Assembly: GCF_000407545.1 (NCBI RefSeq)
Contig: NZ_ASWH01000001.1
Span: forward strand, 1,255,501-1,319,500
Origin: Enterococcus gilvus ATCC BAA-350
Lineage (GTDB): Bacteria > Bacillota > Bacilli > Lactobacillales > Enterococcaceae
Direction: 5' to 3'
DNA length: 64,000 nt
A program made the position numbers and the translations under genes. This document shows positions 44,441-53,744 of this stretch, in pieces. The notes beneath the pieces are model-generated. The model saw nothing but the letters and a program-made list of their open reading frames with translations. It had not been told where the DNA came from and ran no database searches. The stretch's first letter is position 1; each line of letters begins with the position of its first letter.

Positions 44441-45826
44441 ATGGGAATCACGATAGATAGAAAAAAATGTTTTAGATGGTTTATCTGCTTATTATTTCCA
44501 TTAATAGTTGCTTTTATCCCAACTTCACATGACTTCACTAATAGTTTACGATTATTCTTGGTTTTGACGATATTTGTTATCTTAATTATTGCATTAGAAC
44601 TGTTACCCAGATTGGTTTCAGCAATCCTTTTACCAACCCTGTACATGACTACTGGGTTGGTTCCAGCTGAAACAGCCTTTGCCTCGTGGACGAGTACCAC
44701 TGTTTGGATGGTACTTGGAGGTCTTATTTTCAGCAATGTATTGGATGAAACAGGTCTTTTACGACGTATTGCCTACTACGTAATTAGAAAATGTGGGGGA
44801 ACATACTCAGGTGCAGTATTTGGCTGTTTTTTTATCGGGATCATTCTTAATTTGATTACATTTTGTAATGGATGGTTAGTAGCAAGTGCTCTTGTTTATG
44901 GAGTTTGTAGTGCAATGAATATGAAGCCTTCAAAGGAAGCATCATTGATATGTTTCGCTGGGACAATTGGCGCTACGGGGTGTACTGTTTGTTTGTACTA
45001 TCCAGGATATTTTTCTATGTTAGAAACAGCAATTAGGGAAGTGATCCCAAATTATCGTATGCCTATGCTCACATCGCTTAAATATAATGGCTTTTTTATT
45101 ATTGCTTGTATTTTGTGTATTTTTATATTGATGAAAATCTATAATACTAAAAGTATGGCAATCAATGTCAGTAAAAAGCTTTTCGATGAAAAGTATCTGC
45201 AGCTTGGAGAGATGAGTTCCAAAGAAAAGAAGGCTGTAATTATGGTTATTCTTTTATTAGCATACTTATTTTCTTCAACGTTTCTTGATTTACCTGCTGC
45301 ATACGGATTTATGATAATTCCCTTCTTGATGTATCTACCAATAATAGGAATTGGCAAAGAAAAGACACTAAATACACTTAATTTTTCAATGGTCTTTTTC
45401 GTTTCAACTTGTTTAGGCATTGGCGTGGTTGGTGCAAATGTGGGATTTGGTGATTATTTAACAGGAATTGCGGTACCAATGTTAGTAGGAAAAAGTAATT
45501 TAATAGTTTGTGTTTCTTTCTTGCTGATCGGCATGATTGCAAATTTTTTTATGACACCATTCGCAATGCTTGGAGGATTAGCTATACCATTTGTACAGAT
45601 TGCAGCGACTCTTGGAATTAATCCAGTGGCCGCTTGTATGTGTCTACTATACTCCTGCGAAATGCTATTTATGCCATATGAATCCGCTGGTAATTTAATT
45701 ATGTATGGATACGGTTTGATGCCGATGAAAGATTTTATTTTTCAAATGTCTTTAAAAGCTGGGGTCATGCTTATTGGATTTATCTTTGTAATGTATCCAC
45801 TATGGAATTTATTTGGATTGATTTAA
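44441..45826 (+). CDS. SLC13/DASS-like anion transporter
   Basis: A 461-residue protein with about 12 membrane segments. Features fit the divalent-anion:sodium symporter / CitT-like group: a hairpin with TSTTVWMVLGGLIFSNVLDETG in the first half and a similar one in the second. It could take up DHPS or another sulfonate, or exchange substrate for product. It follows the reductase by 36 bases and is translationally joined with the IclR gene. A second member of the group lies at 46853. Confidence 0.74.
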   Translation: MGITIDRKKCFRWFICLLFPLIVAFIPTSHDFTNSLRLFLVLTIFVILIIALELLPRLVSAILLPTLYMTTGLVPAETAFASWTSTTVWMVLGGLIFSNVLDETGLLRRIAYYVIRKCGGTYSGAVFGCFFIGIILNLITFCNGWLVASALVYGVCSAMNMKPSKEASLICFAGTIGATGCTVCLYYPGYFSMLETAIREVIPNYRMPMLTSLKYNGFFIIACILCIFILMKIYNTKSMAINVSKKLFDEKYLQLGEMSSKEKKAVIMVILLLAYLFSSTFLDLPAAYGFMIIPFLMYLPIIGIGKEKTLNTLNFSMVFFVSTCLGIGVVGANVGFGDYLTGIAVPMLVGKSNLIVCVSFLLIGMIANFFMTPFAMLGGLAIPFVQIAATLGINPVAACMCLLYSCEMLFMPYESAGNLIMYGYGLMPMKDFIFQMSLKAGVMLIGFIFVMYPLWNLFGLI

Positions 45827-45852
45827 AAATGATCCCGAAAGGAAAAATTTTT

Positions 45853-46647
45853 ATGATAAAATCAGTGGAAAAAAATCATCGTAAGTCAAATACGAAAAGT
45901 TTGGTTAAAACATTAGCAATGTTATCTTCATTTGATGAGCAAAATCCTATGCAGAGAACCTCAGATATTGCGGAAAGACTGGATATGAACATAAGCACGG
46001 TTTCTCGTCATTTGAATACCATGCTTGATCTAGGCTTTTTAGAACGAGATGAATATACTGGCTATTACTTCCCAGGTCCAGAGATTGTTGCACTGGCTGG
46101 AAGATCATTGCAAGCAAATGACGTATATCGTTATTCGTTTCCTGAAATCCATCGACTTTCTTATAAGTATCATGTTTGCGGTCATATGGCGGTTCCTCAG
46201 GAAAGTGAGGTAGTTCATCTAATTAGTAGCAGCTCTGAAAATTCTACAGATTTATTAATCCCAATGGGACATAAACACCCAATGTATTGCTCTGCGATGG
46301 GGAGAGTTTTTTTGGCATATTTACCACCGATTCAAGCTCAAGCGATTTTGAAAAACGGAAACTTAAAAAAATATACGTTTGGGACGAAGATAGAAATTAG
46401 TGATATTAATCAAGAGTTGATTCTGACAAGAAAAAGAGGTTATTGCATATTAATTAATGAACTCACTGAAGGAACAGCGTCACTTGCGGCTCCAGTTTTT
46501 AATCGAAGTAGAGAACCAGTTGCTTCTGTTAGTGTTTCAGCTAGTGCTCGCAGTCTTAGTAAGCCTGAAAGAGAAATTGAATTGGCAAAAGCAGTCATTA
46601 CCGCTGCAGGAAGAATTTCTAGCAAGTTGGGCTATTATCCAGAATAG
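45853..46647 (+). CDS. IclR-family regulator
   Basis: A 264-residue regulator. The N-terminal winged helix (RTSDIAERLDMNISTVSRHLNTML) is followed by the GAF-like IclR effector domain (HPMYCSAMGRVFLAYLP; GTASLAAPVFN). ATG 45853 follows AAAGGA; longer frames upstream overlap the transporter gene. It probably senses a pathway sulfonate or acyl compound. An inverted repeat TTGCA-N5-TGCAA at 46690-46704, before the next transporter gene, is a possible operator. A terminator follows at 46657. Confidence 0.83.
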   Translation: MIKSVEKNHRKSNTKSLVKTLAMLSSFDEQNPMQRTSDIAERLDMNISTVSRHLNTMLDLGFLERDEYTGYYFPGPEIVALAGRSLQANDVYRYSFPEIHRLSYKYHVCGHMAVPQESEVVHLISSSSENSTDLLIPMGHKHPMYCSAMGRVFLAYLPPIQAQAILKNGNLKKYTFGTKIEISDINQELILTRKRGYCILINELTEGTASLAAPVFNRSREPVASVSVSASARSLSKPEREIELAKAVITAAGRISSKLGYYPE

Positions 46648-46656
46648 GTGTTAACG

Positions 46657-46688
46657 AAAGATGTCAAATTTTTTTTGGCATCTTTTTT
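46657..46688 (+). terminator. terminator after the IclR gene
   Basis: AAAGATGTCAAA (46657-46668) pairs with TTTGGCATCTTT (46674-46685) with one G-T pair, then TTTTG. It separates the GRE operon from the oxidative branch. Confidence 0.78.
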
Positions 46689-46852
46689 GTTGCATATTGT
46701 GCAAATAGTTATTGTATTCTGCAACTTAGATGCGAATTTCGATAACTTATTGTATTAAGTGAAACAAGTATAAAAATGCATTGTTATTTATCAGTAATTT
46801 ACTAATATGAAAGAAACAACAAAAAAATATTTAAATTTTGAAGGGAGTTATT

Positions 46853-48283
46853 ATGAATTCGACACGACGGTTAGTTTATATTTTGTTGGGGCCTATGATT
46901 TTAGTTGCAAGTATCGCTCTACTTTCTGGCTTCTTGACACGACCAGGAGCAGAGGCAGTAGGAGTTTTGCTTTGGATGGTTTTTTGGTGGGTGACTCGAC
47001 CAGTGCATATGACAGTCACTGCTTTTGTACCTGTCCTTGTTAATGCCCTGTTAAATATTGTTCCTATGGCTTCACTCACGGCGCAATACGCTTCTGACAG
47101 TATCATTCTGATACTTGGCTCAAGCCTCCTAACCTTACCTTGGGCTTCTACGGGGCTAGATCGACGAGTAGCACTGAAAATTTTATCTATTATCGGTCCT
47201 TCAATGAGATCTCAAATCACGGTTTGGTTACTTGCCAGTATGCTGGTTTCAAGTATATTACCGAATGTCGCAGTATGTGCCCTTTTTACACCAATTGCTG
47301 TTTCGATGTTAGCCGCTGCTGGAATTGAAAAGATTGAAACCAGTACACATGCAGTGCCTATACTTCTCGCAATAGGCTGGGGTGTTGGTTTGGGCGGAGT
47401 GGGTACGCCACTTGGTGGGGCAATGAATATCGCTGCGATCTCATTCTTGGAAGAATACACTGGTAATGAATTCATGTATGTGGATTGGATCGTTCGCATT
47501 GCACCATACTTCATTTTATTAGCCATTATAAGTCTGGTAGGAATGCTACTTCTTTATGGAAAATCAAGTCCTTTAAATGGTACAAAGGAATATTTTGTAA
47601 ATAGTTATAGTGAATTAGGGATAATGAAGCGTGATGAAAAAATTTGTGCGGCACTTTTCTTAATTGCTTTAATCGGAGCGTTTACGCGGCCGCTATATGC
47701 AAATCTTTTACCAGGTTTAGCTCCTGCATATATTTTCTTGCTATTTGGAAGTTTATCATTTGTCATCAATGCAGCAAATAAGGAGCCAATGCTAGTGTGG
47801 GAAACTGCACAAAAAGGTGTTATGTGGGGCATGATGCTTTTATTCGGTGGTGGCTTGGCACTTGGGCGATTAGTAAATGATTCTGGCGCAGGATCTGCGA
47901 TCGCTGACATTGTTGCCGATATGTCCCTGGATGGCGGACTCATGACAATTATTGTATTTACTGTTTTCGCTCGTGTTATCTCAGAGCTAACGAATTCAAC
48001 AGTTGCCTCTGCTGTGAGTATCCCAATCGTCCTTGGTTTTGCTGTGAAAATGGGATTAAACCCAATTCCATATTGGTTTATCACAGTTATGGCTTATAAT
48101 TCTGAGTATTTATTACCAATTAGTGTACGCGCAATACCAGTAGCTTATGGATTAGATGCAAACAAAATGTTGAAAGGAGGCGTGCCAATGACAATTGCAA
48201 GTACGATATTAGTAATTGTCTTTGGCTATGTTGTAATGCAGATTTGGCCGGGCTTTGGAGAGTTATCTTACCTAACAAATTAA
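46853..48283 (+). CDS. second SLC13/DASS-like transporter
   Basis: A 476-residue membrane protein with about 12 segments, two hairpin-like repeats (SDSIILILGSSLLTLPWASTG and GMMLLFGGGLALGRLV), and SELTNSTVAS near the C-terminal hairpin, as in sodium/dicarboxylate carriers. ATG 46853 has AAGGGAG before it. It leads the operon with the CoA-acylating dehydrogenase and the ligase, so it may export 3-sulfopropionate or import DHPS. Substrate is inferred from context. Confidence 0.74.
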   Translation: MNSTRRLVYILLGPMILVASIALLSGFLTRPGAEAVGVLLWMVFWWVTRPVHMTVTAFVPVLVNALLNIVPMASLTAQYASDSIILILGSSLLTLPWASTGLDRRVALKILSIIGPSMRSQITVWLLASMLVSSILPNVAVCALFTPIAVSMLAAAGIEKIETSTHAVPILLAIGWGVGLGGVGTPLGGAMNIAAISFLEEYTGNEFMYVDWIVRIAPYFILLAIISLVGMLLLYGKSSPLNGTKEYFVNSYSELGIMKRDEKICAALFLIALIGAFTRPLYANLLPGLAPAYIFLLFGSLSFVINAANKEPMLVWETAQKGVMWGMMLLFGGGLALGRLVNDSGAGSAIADIVADMSLDGGLMTIIVFTVFARVISELTNSTVASAVSIPIVLGFAVKMGLNPIPYWFITVMAYNSEYLLPISVRAIPVAYGLDANKMLKGGVPMTIASTILVIVFGYVVMQIWPGFGELSYLTN

Positions 48284-48302
48284 AAAAGAGGAGTATAAGG
48301 AT

Positions 48303-49670
48303 ATGAGTAAATCAACTACTGTAAAAGAATTAGTGGAACGTTCAAAAGCAGCGCAAGAGCAATTTGCCTTTGTTACTCAAGAACAAGCAGACGCAGCGGC
48401 TCGCGCAATTTGTAAGGTTGTGTATGATAATGCCGAAAAATTAGGAGTAATGGCTGCTGAAGAGACTCGCATGGGTAGTAAGGCAGACAAAATTACTAAA
48501 TGTCGAATGAAATCTTCTTTGATCTGGGAGAGTATCAAGAATGAAAAAACTGTTGGCGTAATCAATCGTTTAGAAAACCGGCAAATGCTTGAAATCGCGA
48601 AACCATTAGGTACGGTTGCCTGTATTATTCCATCAACGAATCCTGTAGTAACACCGATGTGCAATGCAGCTTTCGGTTTGAAAACAAGAAATTCTGTCAT
48701 TTTTGCTCCGCACCCTCGTGCTGTTGAATGTACTAAATTGCTAGTTAAGATGTTTCGTGAGGAACTTTCGAAATTTGGATTCCCAGAAGATCTAGTTCTA
48801 GGGTTAGAAGAAGTTTCTATTGAAGATAGTAGTGAATTAATGAGCCTGTCTGATGTAGTAGTTGCCACAGGTGGCCCGGCAATGGTCAAAGCGGCATATT
48901 CTAGCGGAAAACCATCTCTTGGAGTAGGGCAGGGGAATGTTCAAAGTATTGTAGATAGAGATGCTGATTTGTCTGCGGCAGCAGAAAAAATTCTAATTGG
49001 TCGCAGTTTTGACAACGGGTTAATTTGTCTTGGAGAACAGACCGCGTTCATTCCAGAAGAAAAAATGGATTTATTTATAGAAGAGATAAAAAAACATGGT
49101 GGTTTTTATGTTGCTGATCTGGATGAGGTTGAAAAAGTAAGAGAAGGATTATTCCCGAATTCAGGCCCCTTAAATCGAGATATCGTTGGATTAGACGCAG
49201 AACAATCAGGGAAAATTATTGGTATAGATGTTCCTGCAAATACAAAAGCAATAGTCGTAAAAGCTAGTGGCGTTGGCTGCGAGGATGTATTGTGCCGAGA
49301 AAAGCTATGTCCCGTTTTAACCCTATATCCATATGATACCTTCGAAAAAGGTGTGGCGATGATGATGGAAAATTTGGATTATGAAGGTAAAGGTCATAGT
49401 ATTTCGATTCATTCGAATACACCCGAACATGTGGAATATGCGGCTATTCAGTGTTCTGTTTCACGAGTAGTAGTCAATCAACCGGCAGGAACAACCGGTG
49501 GAGGATCGCCCACAAATGGCTTTGTTGCAACTACAACACTTGGTTGTGGTTCGTGGGGAAATAACAGTTTTAGTGGTAATTTAAGCCATAAACACTTCAT
49601 GAATATCACTCGTGTGGGATACCCTTATGAGGAATCTTATTTGCCAGATCCTGAATTAGCTTGGAAATAA
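48303..49670 (+). CDS. CoA-acylating aldehyde dehydrogenase (sulfopropionaldehyde type)
   Basis: A 455-residue acylating aldehyde dehydrogenase of the EutE/SauS group. The catalytic Cys is in NGLICLGEQ, and IIPSTNPVVTP and VATGGPAMVKAAYSSGKPSLGVG are cofactor-binding blocks. It would oxidise 3-sulfopropionaldehyde to 3-sulfopropionyl-CoA with NAD and CoA. In the HpfG pathway described for enterobacteria I recall an equivalent gene named hpfX. No microcompartment-targeting N-terminal extension is seen. The next genes are an acyl-CoA ligase pair that could harvest ATP. Confidence 0.8.
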   Translation: MSKSTTVKELVERSKAAQEQFAFVTQEQADAAARAICKVVYDNAEKLGVMAAEETRMGSKADKITKCRMKSSLIWESIKNEKTVGVINRLENRQMLEIAKPLGTVACIIPSTNPVVTPMCNAAFGLKTRNSVIFAPHPRAVECTKLLVKMFREELSKFGFPEDLVLGLEEVSIEDSSELMSLSDVVVATGGPAMVKAAYSSGKPSLGVGQGNVQSIVDRDADLSAAAEKILIGRSFDNGLICLGEQTAFIPEEKMDLFIEEIKKHGGFYVADLDEVEKVREGLFPNSGPLNRDIVGLDAEQSGKIIGIDVPANTKAIVVKASGVGCEDVLCREKLCPVLTLYPYDTFEKGVAMMMENLDYEGKGHSISIHSNTPEHVEYAAIQCSVSRVVVNQPAGTTGGGSPTNGFVATTTLGCGSWGNNSFSGNLSHKHFMNITRVGYPYEESYLPDPELAWK

Positions 49671-49732
49671 AAATAGAAAAATTATGATTCTTGGCCCTTT
49701 GGTGCAGGAACATTTATAGAAAGGAAAATCTA

Positions 49733-50866
49733 ATGGATTATTTGGAAATTGAAGGAAAAGCACAATTAGAACGTTTTGGAATACCAATTAATGAAAGTAT
49801 CTTACTTACCGGTGACAATATTCCAGAAGATATTCCTTACCCGTGTGTCTTAAAAGGGCAAATTTTGTCAGGGAAGCGTGGAAAAGCAGGGGCGGTTCGA
49901 GTCGTTAAAACAAGAGCTGAATTGATCGAAGCTAAAGAGATAATTGAACAAATCAAGATTAATGATCAAGTAATGGAAGGCGTCATTGCCTGCGGATTCC
50001 TGCCTATTGAGGAAGAATATTATCTAGGAATGACTCTTGATGTAAAAAATAGAGCAATGATCATGTTGTTTACTCCTTTTGGTGGAATGGATATTGAAGA
50101 ACTTGCAGAAACAGATCCAGAAAAACTTTTGCGTTTCGATTGTACAGAAGGGTTTAATGCCGAGAAATTCAAAAAAGCATCCACTATTTTTGAACTGCCA
50201 GAAAAACGTCTGAATCTGGTAGTGGATATTGCTGAGAAATTATCCGAGGCATGCTTCGCGCTTGATGCTACAACCATTGAAATTAATCCCTTAGCGTTAC
50301 TAAAGGATGAAAGCTTAATGGCTATCGATGCAAAACTTGTAATCGATGACAATGCATTGTATCGACAAGGAGATTACACGATACTTCCTCGGACAGTTCA
50401 AGAAAAGTCACTTCAAGAGATTGAAGCTGAACAGTATGATCTGACTTATGTCGAGGTAGATCCTAAAGGGAATATTGGTACGATGGCAGGCGGGGCAGGA
50501 ATTGGCATGGCAACTATGGACACCGTTTTTCATTACGGCGGGAGAGTTAATAATTTCCTTGATTTAGGTGGTGGAGTTACTTCCGAAAAGACTTACCAAG
50601 CAATGAGGATTTTACTTGAAAATGAAAACACTGATTATATTTTGATTAATATCTTTGGTGGTATCAATAACTGTGCTGACATGGCAGAGGGAATTACTCG
50701 CGCTTATAAAGAATCAGGAATCAGCAAAACAGTTGTAGTAAAAAGTCGTGGATTTAATCAGGAACAAGGTTGGAGTATGTATAAAGAACTCGGTTTCCCG
50801 CAGGCGAAATATGGAACGACGGATGAAGCAGTTCAAATACTTTTAGCGTTAAAGGGGGCAAAATAG
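49733..50866 (+). CDS. ATP-grasp acyl-CoA ligase beta subunit (SucC-like)
   Basis: A 377-residue protein of the succinyl-CoA synthetase beta type. An ATP-grasp N-terminal part (PYPCVLKGQILSGKRGKAGAV) and the C-terminal ligase domain with GGVTSEKTY and NIFGGINNCADMAEGI are present. ATG 49733 follows AAAGG; an earlier start would lack a ribosome site. With the next gene it would convert 3-sulfopropionyl-CoA plus ADP to 3-sulfopropionate plus ATP. It is not a TCA-cycle gene by context; it probably corresponds to the gene called hpfY. Confidence 0.8.
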   Translation: MDYLEIEGKAQLERFGIPINESILLTGDNIPEDIPYPCVLKGQILSGKRGKAGAVRVVKTRAELIEAKEIIEQIKINDQVMEGVIACGFLPIEEEYYLGMTLDVKNRAMIMLFTPFGGMDIEELAETDPEKLLRFDCTEGFNAEKFKKASTIFELPEKRLNLVVDIAEKLSEACFALDATTIEINPLALLKDESLMAIDAKLVIDDNALYRQGDYTILPRTVQEKSLQEIEAEQYDLTYVEVDPKGNIGTMAGGAGIGMATMDTVFHYGGRVNNFLDLGGGVTSEKTYQAMRILLENENTDYILINIFGGINNCADMAEGITRAYKESGISKTVVVKSRGFNQEQGWSMYKELGFPQAKYGTTDEAVQILLALKGAK

Positions 50867-50867
50867 A

Positions 50868-51803
50868 GTGAGTATTTTAATTAATCAGGAAACAGAGCTG
50901 TTGATCATTGGTATAACTGGGAAACAAGGTCGTATTCATGCGAAACGAACGATTGAAAGTGGAGCGAAATTACGCGCAGGTGTTGCACCCGGTAAAAACG
51001 GAGAAATGGTTGAAGGAATTCCAGTGTTTGAGAGTGTTGAAGATGCGAGAAAAGAATTTCCCCAGATTCGTGCGGCAATGCTATTAACGCCTCCAAGATT
51101 TGTTAAGGATGCCGCTATTCAAGCTTTACAATCAGGAATTGAGTTATTGGTGATAATCACTGAGTTCGTTCCTGTTCTTGATACATTAGAAATTGTTACC
51201 AAAGCGAAGAAATTAGGAGCAAAAGTTGTTGGTCCAAATACGATTGGTGTAATAGCTCCTGGGAAATCTAAATTAGGGATTATGCCTGCAGATATTTATG
51301 GTAAAGGGCGTATTGGTATTATTTCTAGAAGTGGAACGCTCACTCATGAAACTGCTTCCAATTTAACTTTTAAAGGTTACGGCTTATCTACCTGTGTCGG
51401 TATTGGCGGAGATTCGATTGTCGGAATGGATCATGCTGATGTATTGGAACTGTTTGCAAATGATGATGAGACGGATGCTATTGTACTGATTGGAGAAATT
51501 GGTGGTACTAGTGAAGAAATGGCCGCAGCTAAAATCAAAGAATTAAATATACAAAAACCGATTTGTGCTTATATTGCAGGAATGCATGCGCCTGAAAACA
51601 AGAAAATGGGTCATGCTGGAGCTATTGTTAGTGGAAATATGGGAACTGTAAAATCAAAAGTAGAGGCGCTAGAAGATGCAGGAGTCACAGTTTGTCCAAC
51701 GCTCGGGAAAATTGTTGAGTTCATGGAAAAAACAAATTCCCAGACAAATGGTAAATTACGCTCTCTAGAACCTAAAGTAGATGCATCTATTTTGCAAACT
51801 TGA
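50868..51803 (+). CDS. acyl-CoA ligase alpha subunit (SucD-like)
   Basis: A 311-residue CoA-binding subunit. The N-terminal Rossmann CoA domain is marked by GITGKQGRIHAK and VGPNTIGVIAPG; the phospho-His is in MGHAGAIV. It starts at GTG one base after the beta-subunit stop. It completes the two-subunit ligase. Together with the acylating dehydrogenase it makes the oxidative, ATP-yielding branch of DHPS fermentation, and it probably corresponds to the gene called hpfZ. Confidence 0.8.
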   Translation: MSILINQETELLIIGITGKQGRIHAKRTIESGAKLRAGVAPGKNGEMVEGIPVFESVEDARKEFPQIRAAMLLTPPRFVKDAAIQALQSGIELLVIITEFVPVLDTLEIVTKAKKLGAKVVGPNTIGVIAPGKSKLGIMPADIYGKGRIGIISRSGTLTHETASNLTFKGYGLSTCVGIGGDSIVGMDHADVLELFANDDETDAIVLIGEIGGTSEEMAAAKIKELNIQKPICAYIAGMHAPENKKMGHAGAIVSGNMGTVKSKVEALEDAGVTVCPTLGKIVEFMEKTNSQTNGKLRSLEPKVDASILQT

Positions 51804-52299
51804 TTTGCTGTAAAAATGTAACACTGAATAATCGATACTGAATTTGTGAAATCTCTTTGTGAATGCGAACAAATATGAAGAATGAGGATTTTTATTTCTA
51901 TAATGGTAAAGCCTGACTAATTAAAAACTTAGTGTCAAACTAGTTAAATTGATGTGAATATATAAACTTAGAATTTTAAATTTCTCCATATGTAAAGGCT
52001 CATGATAAGAGGGCATACATATGGAGATTTTTGTATTTACTCGTCAACTGCTTCTTTGATAGGAAAAAAGAAGACATTTAGAAAATTAGTTAAGAATATT
52101 TTTTAACGGATTTGTTAGGAGACTTTCCATAAAGCAAAGTATTTAGATAACCTCAAGAAATCAAATTTGGTATGATATTAAGCTTTTATGCTCTAAAAAA
52201 AGAACGGTAAATAGTAAAACGAAAATAATTGATTAAAGCTACTAATAATCCAAAGTTTTGCTCACACCGAATTAACATCCTTTGCTAATCAAATTTTCC
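51804..52299. other. intergenic stretch between the DHPS and sulfoquinovose operons
   Basis: No gene is seen. Apart from the terminator at 51984-52032, the sequence is AT-rich without clear repeats. The promoter of the sulfoquinovose operon begins at 52300. Confidence 0.6.
51984..52032 (+). terminator. terminator after the ligase alpha gene
   Basis: CTCCATATGTA (51984-51994) pairs perfectly with TACATATGGAG (52016-52026), followed by ATTTTTG. Confidence 0.75.
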
Positions 52300-52328
52300 T
52301 TTACATTGGTATTGAAAGCGGTTATACT
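52300..52328 (+). promoter_or_regulatory. promoter of the sulfoquinovose operon with overlapping cre box
   Basis: TTTACA (52300-52305), a 17-base spacer and TATACT (52323-52328) form a good sigma-A promoter. TGAAAGCGGTTATA (52313-52326) resembles a CcpA cre site and overlaps the -10 box, so glucose should repress the operon. Confidence 0.72.
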
Positions 52329-52381
52329 AAGACCATAATTAATTAATTAAACATATTAATCAAAAGAAAGAGGTAAACATT

Positions 52382-53047
52382 ATGAAATACTTTTTAGACA
52401 GTGCAAAAATTGAGGAGATTCGCTATGCTCGGGATAATTTTGGGATTGACGGCGTAACAACGAATCCAAGACACATCATGAACAGCGGTAAACCTTTCTT
52501 AGTTGTCCTTGAGGAGCTAGCAAATGAGTTTAAAAATGACCCTGAATTTCCAATTTCAGTAGAAATCAATCCTCATTTAGATGATGCTGATGAAATCGTA
52601 GCAGAAGGGAAAAAAATTGCTGCTTTATCTAAAAACTTCGTTATCAAAATTCCTTGTTGCGAATCAGGCTTGACAGCTGCACGGAGACTTGAAGAAGAAG
52701 GTGTACGAACAAACGTAACATTAGTATTCTCACCATCTCAATCAATTGTTCCTGCGAAAAACGGCTCGAAATTTGTTTCACCTTTTGTTGGCTGGAAAGA
52801 GAATAGTGGAGACAATGCGTTTGATTATATTCGTGACATTGTAAAAATTTATAAAAACTATGATTTTGAAACTGAAATCATCGTTGCTGCTTTAAGAAAC
52901 GGTTTTCAGATTGGCGAAGCAGCAAAAGCTGGTGCTGATATTGTAACTTGTGGACTGGATGTCTTTAAAGCAAGCTTTGAGCATCCGTTTACTGATTACG
53001 GTTTAGGAGTATTTAGAAATGCATGGGACAACACAAAAGAAAGTTGA
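52382..53047 (+). CDS. sftT: 6-deoxy-6-sulfofructose transaldolase (SftT)
   Basis: A 221-residue small transaldolase/fructose-6-phosphate-aldolase-type barrel. The Schiff-base Lys89 is in FVIKIPC and Asp6 is in YFLDSAK; TTNPRHI follows beta-2. In the sulfo-transaldolase pathway it splits sulfofructose to 3-sulfolactaldehyde and passes the C3 unit to glyceraldehyde-3-phosphate, giving fructose-6-phosphate. The assignment depends on the neighbouring SftX-type, isomerase and sulfoquinovosidase genes, since ordinary small transaldolases look similar. It is the first gene of the operon, with AAAGAGG before the ATG. Confidence 0.87.
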   Translation: MKYFLDSAKIEEIRYARDNFGIDGVTTNPRHIMNSGKPFLVVLEELANEFKNDPEFPISVEINPHLDDADEIVAEGKKIAALSKNFVIKIPCCESGLTAARRLEEEGVRTNVTLVFSPSQSIVPAKNGSKFVSPFVGWKENSGDNAFDYIRDIVKIYKNYDFETEIIVAALRNGFQIGEAAKAGADIVTCGLDVFKASFEHPFTDYGLGVFRNAWDNTKES

Positions 53048-53055
53048 GGGTAACT

Positions 53056-53733
53056 ATGAAATTAGCTGAAATACAAGAAGTAAATTCAAATTTTGATTTG
53101 TATTCAGTTGAACAGGATTGTTTTGAAGAATATGGGCGAATCTTGAAAAATTTTGATACGCGAGAACTATTGATCAAATTACAAGAGAAACCATTACCGT
53201 CTGAAGGGAATGTTTATGTCCCTTCAGATCATGAACTTGAGTCCTTGACGATTAAAGACGAATTACAAAGAGAAATTTATGGTAATTTACCAATTCAAAT
53301 TGGCTATTGCAATGGCAATAGCAATAAATTGAACGCATTAGAGTACCATAAGTGTCCAGAAATTAATATTGCTACTGAGGATATCGTTCTGTTTTTAGGA
53401 AAGATGTCATTAATCAAAGATGATAGCTACAGTTCCAAAAATGTTGTTGCTTTTTTTGTACCAAAAGGAACTTTGATTGAGTTATATGGGACAACGCTTC
53501 ACTTCGCTCCATGTAAGACAACTGAAATTGGTTTTCGCACTATTGTGGTGTTACCTGAGGGAACGAATGAAGATTTCGAACAACAAGATTTAGACAGGAT
53601 TAAAGACAAAACGTTGTTTAAGATGAACAAATGGTTATTGAGCCATCCCGAAAATGATCGAATGATAGGAATGGGTGCGTATCCAGGGCTTTATGGAGAA
53701 AATTTTGAATTGAAACAGCCTGTGGGCGTATAG
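53056..53733 (+). CDS. sftX: DUF4867 cupin-like protein (SftX)
   Basis: A 225-residue protein with a cupin-like core (FFVPKGTLIELYGTTLHFAPC, then GFRTIVVLPEGTN). This DUF4867-type protein is a regular companion of the sulfofructose transaldolase in Firmicutes, with no proven role that I know of. ATG 53056 follows GAGGG, 8 bases after the transaldolase stop. A sugar mutarotase- or isomerase-like activity would fit the cupin fold, but this is speculation. Confidence 0.78.
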   Translation: MKLAEIQEVNSNFDLYSVEQDCFEEYGRILKNFDTRELLIKLQEKPLPSEGNVYVPSDHELESLTIKDELQREIYGNLPIQIGYCNGNSNKLNALEYHKCPEINIATEDIVLFLGKMSLIKDDSYSSKNVVAFFVPKGTLIELYGTTLHFAPCKTTEIGFRTIVVLPEGTNEDFEQQDLDRIKDKTLFKMNKWLLSHPENDRMIGMGAYPGLYGENFELKQPVGV

Positions 53734-53744
53734 GAAGTGAGAAC

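Noticed and set aside
49733..51803. TCA-cycle succinyl-CoA synthetase genes
   Set aside because: The fold is SucCD-like, but enterococci lack a full TCA cycle and the neighbours are sulfonate-fermentation genes, so a sulfopropionyl-CoA ligase is the better reading.
52382..53047. Ordinary pentose-phosphate transaldolase
   Set aside because: The sequence alone allows it, but the DUF4867, isomerase, sulfolactaldehyde reductase and sulfoquinovosidase neighbours fit the sulfofructose transaldolase.
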